From NCBI GenBank assembly GCA_937870855.1, contig CALMWT010000063.1, positions 1 to 62,082 on the forward strand: DNA of 62,082 nucleotides. The letters run 5' to 3'. The notes below the pieces were generated by a model that had not been told where the DNA came from, ran no database searches, and saw only the letters and a list, made by a program, of their open reading frames with translations. Both the position numbers and the translations under genes were made by a program. The stretch is from an uncultured Taibaiella sp. Lineage in GTDB: Bacteria; Bacteroidota; Bacteroidia; Chitinophagales; Chitinophagaceae. Shown piece after piece: positions 1 through 8,525 of the stretch; within the stretch, counting starts at the first letter, position 1, and the number at the start of each line of letters is the position of its first letter.

Positions 1-713
1 CCGTTTTGGCTTTTTTCTATTGTGTAATAGTCGTTGTCGGTCTCGTTGGCTACTGCCCATTCGAGAAGGTTTGCGGTTCCGTTTTCTTATCCGCGAAAGT
101 ATAGCCAGGTGAGTGGTAGTGGTGCTTGGGTGAATTGTGCGGATGTGGAGATGACTTGGTCGCCGGTGGTGTTGGAGTTTCCGTTTACGGTGTTTAGTGC
201 GAGGTAAAATCGGATTACGGTTCCCGGGCTTATGGATGGTGCGGTCCAGGGTATGTTTATTTGTGTGGTGCTGTTGGTGATTTTGGCGGTGTGTTCAATG
301 TAGTTTCTGCCGGATACGAGTCTGTTGGCGGTGCCTGTGGGTGGTGTTCCCCATGCGTTGATGTTGGCGTTGGTGGCGTTGTTGAGGCAGGTGAGTTGAA
401 AGCCCCAGCCGCCTGCTGTGGGTAGCCCCACTGCGGATCGGGTAATTCTTACGGTGTAGGTCCAGCCGGGTACTATGTTTCCCGTTACTTGTGTAGCACC
501 GTGATAGAGCTGCACTGTAGCTGATGCGGAATAGCTGCCGCCGCTGTGGCATGAATTGCAGGTGCCGGAGGAAGGCGATGTAGGGTAGTTGCCTATTGGT
601 GCGCCGGTAACACTCAAGCCATTGAGGGCTGGGCCCGATGAGTAGTGGAGCGATAAAATGCCTACGAAAACGGTGAGGCTAAGAAGGATGGAATGTTTGT
701 AGATTTTGGTCAT
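1..713 (-). pseudogene. Secreted CxxCH-containing T9SS cargo protein, interrupted by an in-frame TAA
   Basis: The reading frame starts at 713 and encodes a 208-residue product. It has an N-terminal hydrophobic signal sequence (about residues 8-22) and a heme-type CxxCH motif (C52, C55, H56), followed by a beta-rich domain of the kind found in Bacteroidota 'choice-of-anchor V'/Reeler-like proteins. The product stops at TAA (87-89) directly after LPLTWLYFRG. Upstream of the sorting tail, T9SS cargo normally continues through this point. The same frame stays open past the stop to the window edge and encodes ENGTANLLEWAVANETDNDY and more, the usual run-in to a type A sorting domain. An AAA-to-TAA change would explain it. 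What is inferred: the truncated protein would be exported to the periplasm but lack its outer-membrane sorting signal. The true 3' end lies outside the window. A sequencing error is possible. Confidence 0.75.
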
Positions 714-879
714 ACGCTATGGATTTTAAGATGAGTAATACCTAAAAGTATAAAATATGGTAGTGGTTTTATAATCTTATTTAAATGTGGGGGCTGTGTG
801 ATTTGGGATATTGTTTGGATGCGTAACCGGTGTTGTTTCCGGCTTTTGCAGTAGGTTTGTTGCCGAAGTCTTTTAGTAA

Positions 880-2754
880 ATGTTTTCGCGGATAGTTTTA
901 TTGTGTTTCTTTTTTATAGCGGGGTCTTTTTATTGTTTTTCTCAGAAGAAGTCGGACTTCAAGCAGCCTCGCATTCTTATTTTGCTTGATGGCTCGAGTA
1001 GTATGGTGAATGAGTGGGCGGGTGGAAAGAAGCGGTTTGCTGCGGCGGGCGATATAGTGCTGCGGCTGATGGATAGTATTTATAGTGTGAATGATGGGGT
1101 GGAGTTTTCGCTGAGGGTGTATGGGCATCAGCATGGAGTGGGCGATAGTAATTGCTTTGATACGCGGCGGGAGGTGATGTTTTCTAAGAATAATTTTACG
1201 CAGATGTCGCTGAGGCTGGGGAGTTTGGAGCCGCTGGGTGTGTCGCCTATTGCGTATTCGCTACGGGTGGCTGCGGAGAATGATTTTGTGGATGAGCGTG
1301 ACTATGCTTACAGTCTTATACTTATAACGGATGGTGGGGAAAGCTGCGGGGGTAATATTTGTGATGTGGTGAAAAATCTGCTTGATAAAAAGATTGAGTT
1401 TAAACCTTACATCGTAAGTCTGGTAGATTATGCGCCGCTCAAAGATCAATACAATTGTCTGGGCAATTACCTTACGGTTTCAAAGCCTGGGGAGGTGGCA
1501 CCGGCAATTCATACTATAGCGGAGGCTTATAGAAAAGTGCTGGCTGTACCCATTGCAAAACCTAAGCTGCTGAACGCATCGGATATACCTTCGCCCAGTG
1601 TGCAGAAGATTAGTGTGCCTGCTATAAAAGTTGCTATTAAAGAACCGGAGACTACGCAAATAGTGAAGCAGCCTGAAATAAAAACTGTAGTAGTTGATGA
1701 TACAGTGCGAGGTGGGATTATTAGTGGCGGACAATCAAAAATAAAGGTGGATGCGTCGTTTTTTACAAAAGAGCATATAAGCAGAATAAATCGCAAAGGC
1801 TTAAAGTCTATCATTTACGATTTAGCATGGGATATAAATAAATTGCCACGAAGAGCGACACCACGTTTTCCTCTCCCTCCTAAAGAAACAGCGCCGATTG
1901 AAGTTGCAGCGCAGCCCACAAACAAACCTGCACCTAAGCCTGCAACAATAAAACCTGCACCCGTTTTAAAAACAGAACCCAAGGAAGCGAGCTACACAGT
2001 GAAACTGGAACCTGCGGCAGAAACTTTACTCGAAATATATTTCACAGACGGCAAGGGAAAATTTTACACTACCACCCCTCCTGTTCAATTAATAGATTCC
2101 AAAACAGGAATGGACGTTAAGCGATTTTATAGAACTGTAGATGCAAGCGGAAACCCTGATCCACAGAAAGTGGCACCGGGCAATTACAATCTTGTAATTG
2201 GCAAGTCGGGCAATTATAAAACTAAGGCAATAACGGTGCAGGCTGCAAATACAAACAAGATCAATATTGTAGTAACAAAGGGAACCCTGATCTTTCGCTA
2301 CGATGACAACCCCAAAAGACCTGTAAAAGAATATTTGGCGCAGGTAAGAAAAACGTTTCAGGCGGGGACAAGTATAGTGCAAAAATGCACGGAAGAGCGG
2401 GAGTATGAACCGGGCAATTATCACATAGAGATCAATACGCTTCCTATGATGGTGCGTAACATAGATCTGGAGTTTGGATGGTCTTATACCATTGATATTC
2501 CCGAACCTGGTTTTCTACAATTCACTAACGCTAATGCAGTTGGAAAAGTTTCGCTTTGGTCACCACTTGGCGATCAGTTTGCAAGGTTTTACGGTATGGA
2601 AGTAACGGGCAATAAACAAGCTCAGAGCCTTCAACTTCTTCCTGGTATTTATGAAGCACATTGGAAAAGAAATCCTTCGCACCCCAATGAGCCAGAGGTT
2701 ATTCAGAAATTTCGGGTAAAGAGCAATGAAACAACTGAACTTGAATTGCAATAA
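880..2754 (+). CDS. Secreted von Willebrand factor A domain protein
   Basis: A 624-residue protein with a signal peptide (residues 1-21, ending near CFSQ). A VWA domain follows with the metal-binding MIDAS motif DGSSS (D37, S39, S41) and a later LITDGGESC strand-loop. Residues about 230-380 form a Pro/Lys/Ala-rich linker. The C-terminal ~250 residues contain at least two beta-sandwich-like modules sharing a PGNY motif, which I do not recognise as a named family. Metal-dependent ligand binding is typical of VWA domains; the partner is unknown. It is followed 15 bp downstream by a GNAT gene, so co-transcription is likely. The first ~200 codons favour G-ending codons (CTG, GTG, GCG, CGG) while the rest is A/T-ending, which might reflect a mosaic origin. 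Confidence 0.85.
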   Translation: MFSRIVLLCFFFIAGSFYCFSQKKSDFKQPRILILLDGSSSMVNEWAGGKKRFAAAGDIVLRLMDSIYSVNDGVEFSLRVYGHQHGVGDSNCFDTRREVMFSKNNFTQMSLRLGSLEPLGVSPIAYSLRVAAENDFVDERDYAYSLILITDGGESCGGNICDVVKNLLDKKIEFKPYIVSLVDYAPLKDQYNCLGNYLTVSKPGEVAPAIHTIAEAYRKVLAVPIAKPKLLNASDIPSPSVQKISVPAIKVAIKEPETTQIVKQPEIKTVVVDDTVRGGIISGGQSKIKVDASFFTKEHISRINRKGLKSIIYDLAWDINKLPRRATPRFPLPPKETAPIEVAAQPTNKPAPKPATIKPAPVLKTEPKEASYTVKLEPAAETLLEIYFTDGKGKFYTTTPPVQLIDSKTGMDVKRFYRTVDASGNPDPQKVAPGNYNLVIGKSGNYKTKAITVQAANTNKINIVVTKGTLIFRYDDNPKRPVKEYLAQVRKTFQAGTSIVQKCTEEREYEPGNYHIEINTLPMMVRNIDLEFGWSYTIDIPEPGFLQFTNANAVGKVSLWSPLGDQFARFYGMEVTGNKQAQSLQLLPGIYEAHWKRNPSHPNEPEVIQKFRVKSNETTELELQ

Positions 2755-2769
2755 CGTTTTATTTTTTCG

Positions 2770-3210
2770 ATGACTGAAGTTGAAATAAAGGAGATAAATG
2801 CAGGGAGTGAAGCCTATGAACAGTTGCTTCATTTTCGAAACAAACTATTGCGCATTCCATTAGGTTTAGATCTTTTTAATGAGGACTTGAGTGATGATGC
2901 AAATGACCACATTATCATCGCTTTGCAAGGAGATAAAATAGTCGGTTGCGTTATGCTTCAACCCAAAGACAAGCATGTTATAAAGCTTAGACAAATGGCA
3001 ACCGCAGAAGAGATGCAGCGAAAGGGACTCGGCAAACTATTGATGGCTCATGCCGAGGAAACTGCAACAGAAAATGGGTACACGAAAGTAATGTTACATG
3101 CACGTATTTCTGCCAAAGAGTTTTATGAAAAATTAGGCTACACATCTTTTGGAGAAGTTTTTACAGAAGTAACCATTCCGCATATTGCAATGCAAAAAAT
3201 CTTGCAGTGA
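2770..3210 (+). CDS. GNAT family N-acetyltransferase
   Basis: A 146-residue single-domain GNAT protein. The acetyl-CoA binding motif A is visible as QRKGLG (Q/RxxGxG/A) around residue 81, following the beta4 strand KLRQMAT, and the C-terminal FYEKLGY is typical of the fold. It is predicted to be cytoplasmic and to transfer an acetyl group from acetyl-CoA to an amine; the substrate cannot be read from the sequence. The gene lies 15 bp after the VWA gene, and its TGA overlaps the GTG start of the next gene, so the three probably form one transcription unit. Confidence 0.9.
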   Translation: MTEVEIKEINAGSEAYEQLLHFRNKLLRIPLGLDLFNEDLSDDANDHIIIALQGDKIVGCVMLQPKDKHVIKLRQMATAEEMQRKGLGKLLMAHAEETATENGYTKVMLHARISAKEFYEKLGYTSFGEVFTEVTIPHIAMQKILQ

Positions 3211-4355
3211 GACATTGCAAAAAGCATAAAGATTTTCAGGTAAAGATTTACCGTCAGGCTGCTCAGCTTCCCAAAATTTGGGATGACCTTTTGCCGCAAA
3301 GTCATTTCTTAAATGTTGCACAATTGGGCATATACGAGCGCATTAATCTGCCCGATATTTCGTTTGTGTATGCTTTAATTTTTCAGGGCGAAAAACCTTT
3401 GGGGGCTGCTTATTTTCAAGTGCTTTCCATAAAAGAAAAACATCTCCATACAGCCGTGTTAAAACAATGGCAACAAAAAGCATGGAAGGGATTTACAAAC
3501 TTGGGAAGCCCCAGACTTTTGGTAGCCGGTCATTTATTTCGTCACGACATCTGTTCATTTTACTGGGATGAAAATGTAGCAGATTTTGATGCATACAAAA
3601 TGTATCAAGTAGCAATAAAGAAGGCAATGAAATCAGCACATGCACACGCTGTGTTGGTAAAAGATGTGAACGAAACGCTTATTCCTTATTTCCAGCACTA
3701 TGCTCCGGAGTACATACTACTGCGCAACGATATTTCTATGGAAATGGACGTGCAGGAAGAATGGGAAACCATAAAAAATTATGAACAGTCACTCAAGCAT
3801 AAATACGCACAACGTTTCCGAAAGGTGCGCCAGCCGTGGGAGCAACTTGAAGTAGCAGAACTTTCAAACGAAGAAACCGAACAACAAAAACACGTTCTCT
3901 ACAACCTTTATCAACAAGTAAGTGCGCGACAACAAGTGCGCCTTGGAATATTGAGCGAAGATTTTCTTCCTGAACTAAAGGCAAATAATTCCAATCTCCG
4001 CATTTGGCTTGCAAAACATAATGACATACCTGTTGCATTCTTCAGTGCATGGACACACAATGGTGCGTTCGACATGTTTTACATCGGATTTGATTATGCA
4101 AAAAATGAGGAACTTCAATTGTACTTCAACATTCTGTTTTTTGCAGTGGAGCAAGCAATCATACTGAAGAAGCAAAAACTTATTCTCGGAAGAACGGCGC
4201 TCGAAGCAAAAGCACGCCTTGGCTGCAAACCAAAATATCTTTCAACCTATCTCTACATCCGAAATCCAATTCTCCGAAACGTCATCACTCGCCTGCAAAC
4301 CAACATCAATAGTATGGAAGGAGAATGGGAGAATCGGCATCCGTTTAAGAAATAA
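3207..4355 (+). CDS. FemAB-like/GNAT-fold acyltransferase (hypothetical)
   Basis: A 382-residue cytoplasmic protein without signal peptide. The C-terminal half (about residues 190-350) reads like the GNAT fold of FemAB-type proteins: a charged helix, then WLAKHNDIPVAFFSAW and a MFYIGFDY strand. The start is taken as GTG at 3207, overlapping the upstream TGA as GTGA, because no in-frame ATG exists before the conserved region; this suggests translational coupling. FemAB relatives add amino acids to peptidoglycan precursors or modify lipids, but no substrate is evident here, so the family call is tentative. It converges on polA with a hairpin between the two. Confidence 0.7.
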   Translation: MRHCKKHKDFQVKIYRQAAQLPKIWDDLLPQSHFLNVAQLGIYERINLPDISFVYALIFQGEKPLGAAYFQVLSIKEKHLHTAVLKQWQQKAWKGFTNLGSPRLLVAGHLFRHDICSFYWDENVADFDAYKMYQVAIKKAMKSAHAHAVLVKDVNETLIPYFQHYAPEYILLRNDISMEMDVQEEWETIKNYEQSLKHKYAQRFRKVRQPWEQLEVAELSNEETEQQKHVLYNLYQQVSARQQVRLGILSEDFLPELKANNSNLRIWLAKHNDIPVAFFSAWTHNGAFDMFYIGFDYAKNEELQLYFNILFFAVEQAIILKKQKLILGRTALEAKARLGCKPKYLSTYLYIRNPILRNVITRLQTNINSMEGEWENRHPFKK

Positions 4356-4363
4356 GCAATTGG

Positions 4364-4399
4364 CAATACGCAGCAAGCTATCTCAAAACTTGCGTATTG
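4364..4399. terminator. Hairpin between convergent genes
   Basis: Perfect 9-bp inverted repeat CAATACGCA...TGCGTATTG with an 18-nt loop, lying between the stop of the acyltransferase gene and the stop of polA. It lacks a clean T tract, so it may be a weak bidirectional terminator or a dispersed intergenic palindrome. Confidence 0.45.
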
Positions 4400-4421
4400 T
4401 AAGTTGCATACTGCCTACTCC

Positions 4422-7259
4422 TCAATGCGCTTCCAGCCAATTATCTCCCCCGCCCGCCTCTGCAACTACAGGAACTCCGTTGGGTAATTCCATTGCGCTT
4501 TGCATTCCTTCTTTGATAAGCGTTGTTGCTACATCAATTTCATCTTCGGGTACATCAAACACGAGTTCATCATGCACTTGAAGAATCATCTTCGTTTTCA
4601 AACCTGCTTCATGGATCATCTTATGCACGTTCACCATTGCCATCTTTATCATATCGGCGGCAGTGCCTTGAATCGGCATGTTGATGGCGTTGCGTTCAGC
4701 ATAACCGCGCACGGTTTGGTTGGATGAATTGATGTCGCGCAGCCAGCGTTTACGACCAAGTAAAGTTTGCACATAACCCGTTTCGCGTGCGAAGTTCATC
4801 TGGTTATCCATGTAGCGCTTGATAGCGGAATATTCTTTGAAATAATTGTCAATGATTCCTTTTGCTTCAGTGCGCGAGATGCCAAGATTCTCCGCCAAAC
4901 CCCATGCGCTTTGTCCGTAGATGATGCCGAAGTTTACAGCTTTCGCAGCGCGGCGCATTTGTGGCGTTACTTCTTGTTCATTTACCCCATACACTTTTGC
5001 AGAGGTTGCAGTGTGAATGTCTTTGTTTTCTTTGAAAGCCTGTATCATACTTTCATCGCCACTGATAGCTGCTACAATGCGTAGTTCTATTTGCGAATAA
5101 TCGGCAGAGATCAGTTTCCATCCTTCACCTCTTGAGATGAACGCCTTTCTTATTTCTCTTCCGCGATCAGTTCTTATCGGAATGTTTTGAAGATTGGGGT
5201 TGGTACTACTCAATCTTCCCGTTACAGCCACTGCTTGATTGAAACAAGTATGTACGCGTCCTGTTTTAGGATTGAGGAGTTGCGGAAGAGAATCTATGTA
5301 AGTGCTTTTAAGTTTCGTCAGTTCACGATACACGAGAATGTCTTCAATGATCTGGTGTTTGTTGCGCAGTTTTTGCAGTACATCTTCACCAGTGGCATAC
5401 TGACCTGTTTTTGTTTTTTTCGCACTGTCCAGTTTCATCAGATCAAACAACACTTCACCCAATTGCTTCGGCGAACCAAGATTGAATTTCAAACCAGCAT
5501 GACCAAACACTCTTTCTTCCGCCTGTCTAATCTCGAATTCCATTTCCTTGCTGTATTCGTTTAGAAAAGGCACATCAATACCCACGCCTTCATATTCCAT
5601 TTCCATCAGCACCGGCAGCAAAGGATTTTCTATTTCGTCAAGCACTTTGCGCACTTCTGCTTTATCAATCATTGGCTCGAAACAGTGCTTGAGTTGCAGC
5701 GTTACATCAGCATCTTCTGCAGCATATTCTTTTACCAATTCTATCTCTACATCGCGCATGCTCTTTTGGTTCTTGCCTTTGCCGATGAGTGTTTCAATAC
5801 TAATCGGATTGTAGCGGAGATATTTTGCACTGAGGATATCCATGCCGCGTTTACCTTCCGGTTCTATCACATAATTGGCAAGCATGGTGTCATACAATTT
5901 TCCTTTCAGATAAAAACCATAATGCTTCAGCATGGTCATATCGTACTTTAGGTTTTGTCCAATCCAAAGCACATCTTCTTTATCAAACAGTGGCTTGAAA
6001 CACTCCAGCATTTTTATCGCAGCTTCCCTCTCGTCAGGAATCATCACATAATATCCTTCTCCCTTCTTCCAGCTAAAGCTCATACCTATCATTTCTGCCA
6101 GCATAGCATCAATGTTCGTCGTCTCCGTATCAAATGCTATCTCCCGTTGTTGCAACATTTCCTGCACTAATGCAGTAGCCTCCGCCATTTCTTTTATCAG
6201 CTTATAATCGTGCGGAGTGTTTTCTATCGTGTTGAGATTATCCGGCATCACTTCTTCTGCAATCTCTGCGGCGCGCTCCACTACACTTGCCACTACGGCT
6301 GTACTATTTGTATGACCGTTGCGAATGGGGTTTCCAAAAAGATCGGTAGGTACTGCTGCATTGCTTTGATTGGGCAAGCCAAGTTCTTCTCCCAATATTC
6401 TTTTTCCCAGCGCTTTAAACTCCAGCTCGTTGAATATTTCTTTCAGCGCATCGCGGTTCCATTCCTTCACCCTAAAATCTTCTTCATGAAACTGAATGGG
6501 CACATTGGTAATAATCGTTGCCAGCTTCTTACTCATTATGGCGCTCTCTTTTCCGTTCACTATCTTCTGACCCAATGCACCTTTTATATTCTCCGCATTC
6601 GCCACCACATTTTCCAGCGTCTCGTATTCTGCCAATAGTTTTGCCGCCGTCTTTTCTCCCACACCGGGTATGCCGGGAATATTATCTACCGCATCGCCCA
6701 TGAGGCCAAGGATATCTATTACCTGACTTACGCTTTTTATATTCCACTTTGCGCACACTTCCTTTGGTCCTGAAATTTCTACTCCGCCGCCCTGATAACT
6801 TGGTTTGTAGATAAACACTTTTTCCCGCACTATCTGCCCATAATCTTTATCGGGCGTTACCATATACACCGTGTAGCCGAGGTCTGCCGCTTCGAGGGCG
6901 AGGGTGCCGATAATGTCGTCTGCTTCATACCCATCAAGCTCAAGGCAGGGAAGGTTGAAGGCTTTGATGAGCCGCTTAATATCGGGGATGGCGGCAGAAA
7001 GATCTTCGGGCGCTTCCTGGCGATTGGCTTTATACTCGGCGAAATCGGTATGGCGCTCGGTAGCTGCTGCGGTGTCGAACACTACGGCAAGATGCGTGGG
7101 GCGTTCTTTATTTATAAGATCGAGCAGGGTGGTGGTAAACCCGAATTGTGCATTGGTATTTCTACCCGTAGAGGTGATGCGCGGAGCACGTATCAATGCG
7201 TAGTAAGCGCGGTAGATAAGTGCAAGCGCATCGAGCAAAAACAGCTTCTTTTCTGGCAT
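4422..7259 (-). CDS. polA: DNA polymerase I
   Basis: A 945-residue PolA if started at the ATG of MPEKKLFLLDALALIYRAYY, which matches the family N-terminus; a 15-codon upstream extension is unlikely. Domains in order: 5'-3' nuclease (residues 1 to ~300, with LELDGYEADDIIGT and the helix-hairpin-helix GIPGVGEKTA), 3'-5' exonuclease (from ~350) with an intact FDTETT motif, and polymerase (from ~560). The polymerase carries motif A DYSQIELR, motif B RRAAKAVNFGIIYG and motif C VHDE. The exonuclease metal ligands are present, so proofreading is likely active. It acts in Okazaki fragment maturation and repair. Length is normal and no lesion is visible. Confidence 0.97.
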   Translation of the reverse strand: MPEKKLFLLDALALIYRAYYALIRAPRITSTGRNTNAQFGFTTTLLDLINKERPTHLAVVFDTAAATERHTDFAEYKANRQEAPEDLSAAIPDIKRLIKAFNLPCLELDGYEADDIIGTLALEAADLGYTVYMVTPDKDYGQIVREKVFIYKPSYQGGGVEISGPKEVCAKWNIKSVSQVIDILGLMGDAVDNIPGIPGVGEKTAAKLLAEYETLENVVANAENIKGALGQKIVNGKESAIMSKKLATIITNVPIQFHEEDFRVKEWNRDALKEIFNELEFKALGKRILGEELGLPNQSNAAVPTDLFGNPIRNGHTNSTAVVASVVERAAEIAEEVMPDNLNTIENTPHDYKLIKEMAEATALVQEMLQQREIAFDTETTNIDAMLAEMIGMSFSWKKGEGYYVMIPDEREAAIKMLECFKPLFDKEDVLWIGQNLKYDMTMLKHYGFYLKGKLYDTMLANYVIEPEGKRGMDILSAKYLRYNPISIETLIGKGKNQKSMRDVEIELVKEYAAEDADVTLQLKHCFEPMIDKAEVRKVLDEIENPLLPVLMEMEYEGVGIDVPFLNEYSKEMEFEIRQAEERVFGHAGLKFNLGSPKQLGEVLFDLMKLDSAKKTKTGQYATGEDVLQKLRNKHQIIEDILVYRELTKLKSTYIDSLPQLLNPKTGRVHTCFNQAVAVTGRLSSTNPNLQNIPIRTDRGREIRKAFISRGEGWKLISADYSQIELRIVAAISGDESMIQAFKENKDIHTATSAKVYGVNEQEVTPQMRRAAKAVNFGIIYGQSAWGLAENLGISRTEAKGIIDNYFKEYSAIKRYMDNQMNFARETGYVQTLLGRKRWLRDINSSNQTVRGYAERNAINMPIQGTAADMIKMAMVNVHKMIHEAGLKTKMILQVHDELVFDVPEDEIDVATTLIKEGMQSAMELPNGVPVVAEAGGGDNWLEAH

Positions 7260-7292
7260 GTAGCGAAGATAAGGAGAAGAGTTTTGTAAAGC

Positions 7293-7320
7293 CCTGAGTT
7301 GCAAACTCAGGACAGCGGGG
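7293..7320. repeat. Palindromic repeat, copy 1 (inverted relative to copies at 8157 and 8211)
   Basis: Contains CCTGAGTTGCAAACTCAGGA, a palindrome folding into a stem around TTGCAA, followed by CAGCGGGG. Read on the minus strand it matches the two copies at 8157-8190 and 8211-8244 with one mismatch over 28 bases. It lies between polA and the 3' end of the unknown gene, and provides that gene's TGA stop codon. Confidence 0.8.
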
Positions 7321-8086
7321 GATCAACTTTTTCCGAGAACAAATTAGTTGGACAGTTTCGTGCAGCTATGTAAAAGCAAGGCCTTCGAAATTCCGCTTTA
7401 TTTAGAGCATTTAACCAGTCAGGACCATAACTGCCCACCCAGCTTAAACTAAGCTCCTTAATCATCGTTTTCACATTTTCGATATTTGCTTTGCACGAAG
7501 AAGGGGTTAAATTAAAACTCTCCAGAAAGTTTGGTAGCTCAGGGTTGTTTAGCGTCACTCGAGAGCCTTTGAAGTGAACAAGTTTATTTCTTTCCTTAAC
7601 CAAAGTCACAAAACCTTGAAGAGGGTTTTTGTCATGTGAAAACCTTTTACTGATCTTGAGAAGAGGTGGAAGAAATAACCATTTACCTACCAACGATAGC
7701 TTATCAAACTCGTCAAATTGTTTACCCTTTAATTCACATCCAGCAACCTCATTGATATAAGCCTCTGCTGAGTTTACAGCTAAGATTTTTGCGCTACTAA
7801 AATGTCTCACGACAGGCTCATACAACAACTCAAGTTCACAAAGCTTGCTGAACATCGATGTTTTAAATTCAGGAGTAAAGGTCTCTCCGTCCAACCTATT
7901 TTTTTCAATGTCACTTTTCAAAGATTTAATTCTCGATTGAAGCTTTAGATAATCTTCCTTCCCTTGATGGAAATTAGAACACGCAGCAACAAAAAGAATT
8001 CCCGCCAAATCCAAATTGATGATGGGTCGATTAATTATGTTAAAAATATGATTCTCAATTTCTTCCACCATAGAATTTATCTTCAT
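7307..8086 (-). CDS. Hypothetical protein with an R-X4-H (HEPN-like) motif
   Basis: A 259-residue, mostly helical protein that I do not recognise. It is predicted cytoplasmic; a hydrophobic stretch near residues 25-37 is short and not a clear membrane segment. Residues 162-172 contain an R-X4-H motif (R166, H171) in a helix followed by FKG, the layout used by HEPN ribonuclease-type domains, but the motif is short and the resemblance is only suggestive. The stop codon and last residues lie inside a palindromic repeat, and inverted copies of the same repeat follow its 5' side. This suggests the gene sits in an accessory insertion between polA and rho. No partner toxin, antitoxin or transposase is present. 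Confidence 0.65.
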   Translation of the reverse strand: MKINSMVEEIENHIFNIINRPIINLDLAGILFVAACSNFHQGKEDYLKLQSRIKSLKSDIEKNRLDGETFTPEFKTSMFSKLCELELLYEPVVRHFSSAKILAVNSAEAYINEVAGCELKGKQFDEFDKLSLVGKWLFLPPLLKISKRFSHDKNPLQGFVTLVKERNKLVHFKGSRVTLNNPELPNFLESFNLTPSSCKANIENVKTMIKELSLSWVGSYGPDWLNALNKAEFRRPCFYIAARNCPTNLFSEKVDPPLS

Positions 8087-8156
8087 AGTCCAAGTTACAA
8101 AATCAATTGTCTCATTGAACTTCTATCCGAGTCTGCAACTCAGTTTGTTAACTTTT

Positions 8157-8244
8157 CCCCGCTCTCCTGAGTTTGCAACTCAGGAGCTACTAACATCTCC
8201 CCACCTGCCGCCCCGCTCTCCTGAGTTTGCAACTCAGGAGCTAC
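8157..8244. repeat. Two direct copies of the palindromic repeat (8157-8190 and 8211-8244)
   Basis: Two identical 34-base copies spaced 54 bases apart, each CCCCGCTCT followed by CCTGAGTTTGCAACTCAGGA and a short GCTAC tail. The CTGAGTTTGCAACTCAG core folds on itself. A degenerate palindrome GAGTCTGCAACTCAG lies just before them at 8129-8143. With copy 1 at 7293 they bracket the hypothetical gene as inverted repeats. I see no gene in 8087-8525; it holds these repeats, the 62-bp repeat element and the rho terminator. Confidence 0.8.
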
Positions 8245-8278
8245 TAAACTATCTCCATACCGCCAATGAACCCATATT

Positions 8279-8452
8279 CGTCATGTCGAGCACAGCGAGA
8301 CATCTCCTGAGGTGTGTTGTTTGCATATTACTATCCTCAGGAGATTTCTCACATCCTGCTTCGTTCCTCGCAGTCCGTTCGAAATGACGGGACACCCTCC
8401 TGGAGATTTCTCACATCCTGCTTCGTTCCTCGCAGTCCATTCGAAATGACGG
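8279..8452. repeat. Dispersed-type inverted/tandem repeat element
   Basis: Two direct 50-base copies start at 8341 and 8403 (period 62), each beginning GAGATTTCTCACATCCTGCT and ending TTCGAAATGACGG, with one base difference. A diverged, shorter inverted copy lies at 8279-8312 (CGTCATGTCGAG ... CATCTCCTGAGG), so the block can fold into a long hairpin. This resembles intergenic repeats scattered in Bacteroidota genomes (from memory, not searched). No coding capacity. Confidence 0.7.
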
Positions 8453-8471
8453 AATACTATTAGTAAAATGT

Positions 8472-8503
8472 AAAAAGGCAGCCGTTTGTGGGGCTGCCTT
8501 TTT
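8472..8503 (-). terminator. Rho-independent terminator of rho
   Basis: Perfect 12-bp stem AAAAAGGCAGCC / GGCTGCCTTTTT around an 8-nt loop, 23 bp past the rho stop codon on the minus strand, ending in a T run. Confidence 0.85.
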
Positions 8504-8525
8504 AAGTAGGTGTATATGCGGTCGG

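Noticed and set aside
8115..8387. Possible gene in the repeat-rich spacer
   Set aside because: The frame is made of the palindromic repeats (RSPEFATQELL occurs twice) and has no support as a protein.
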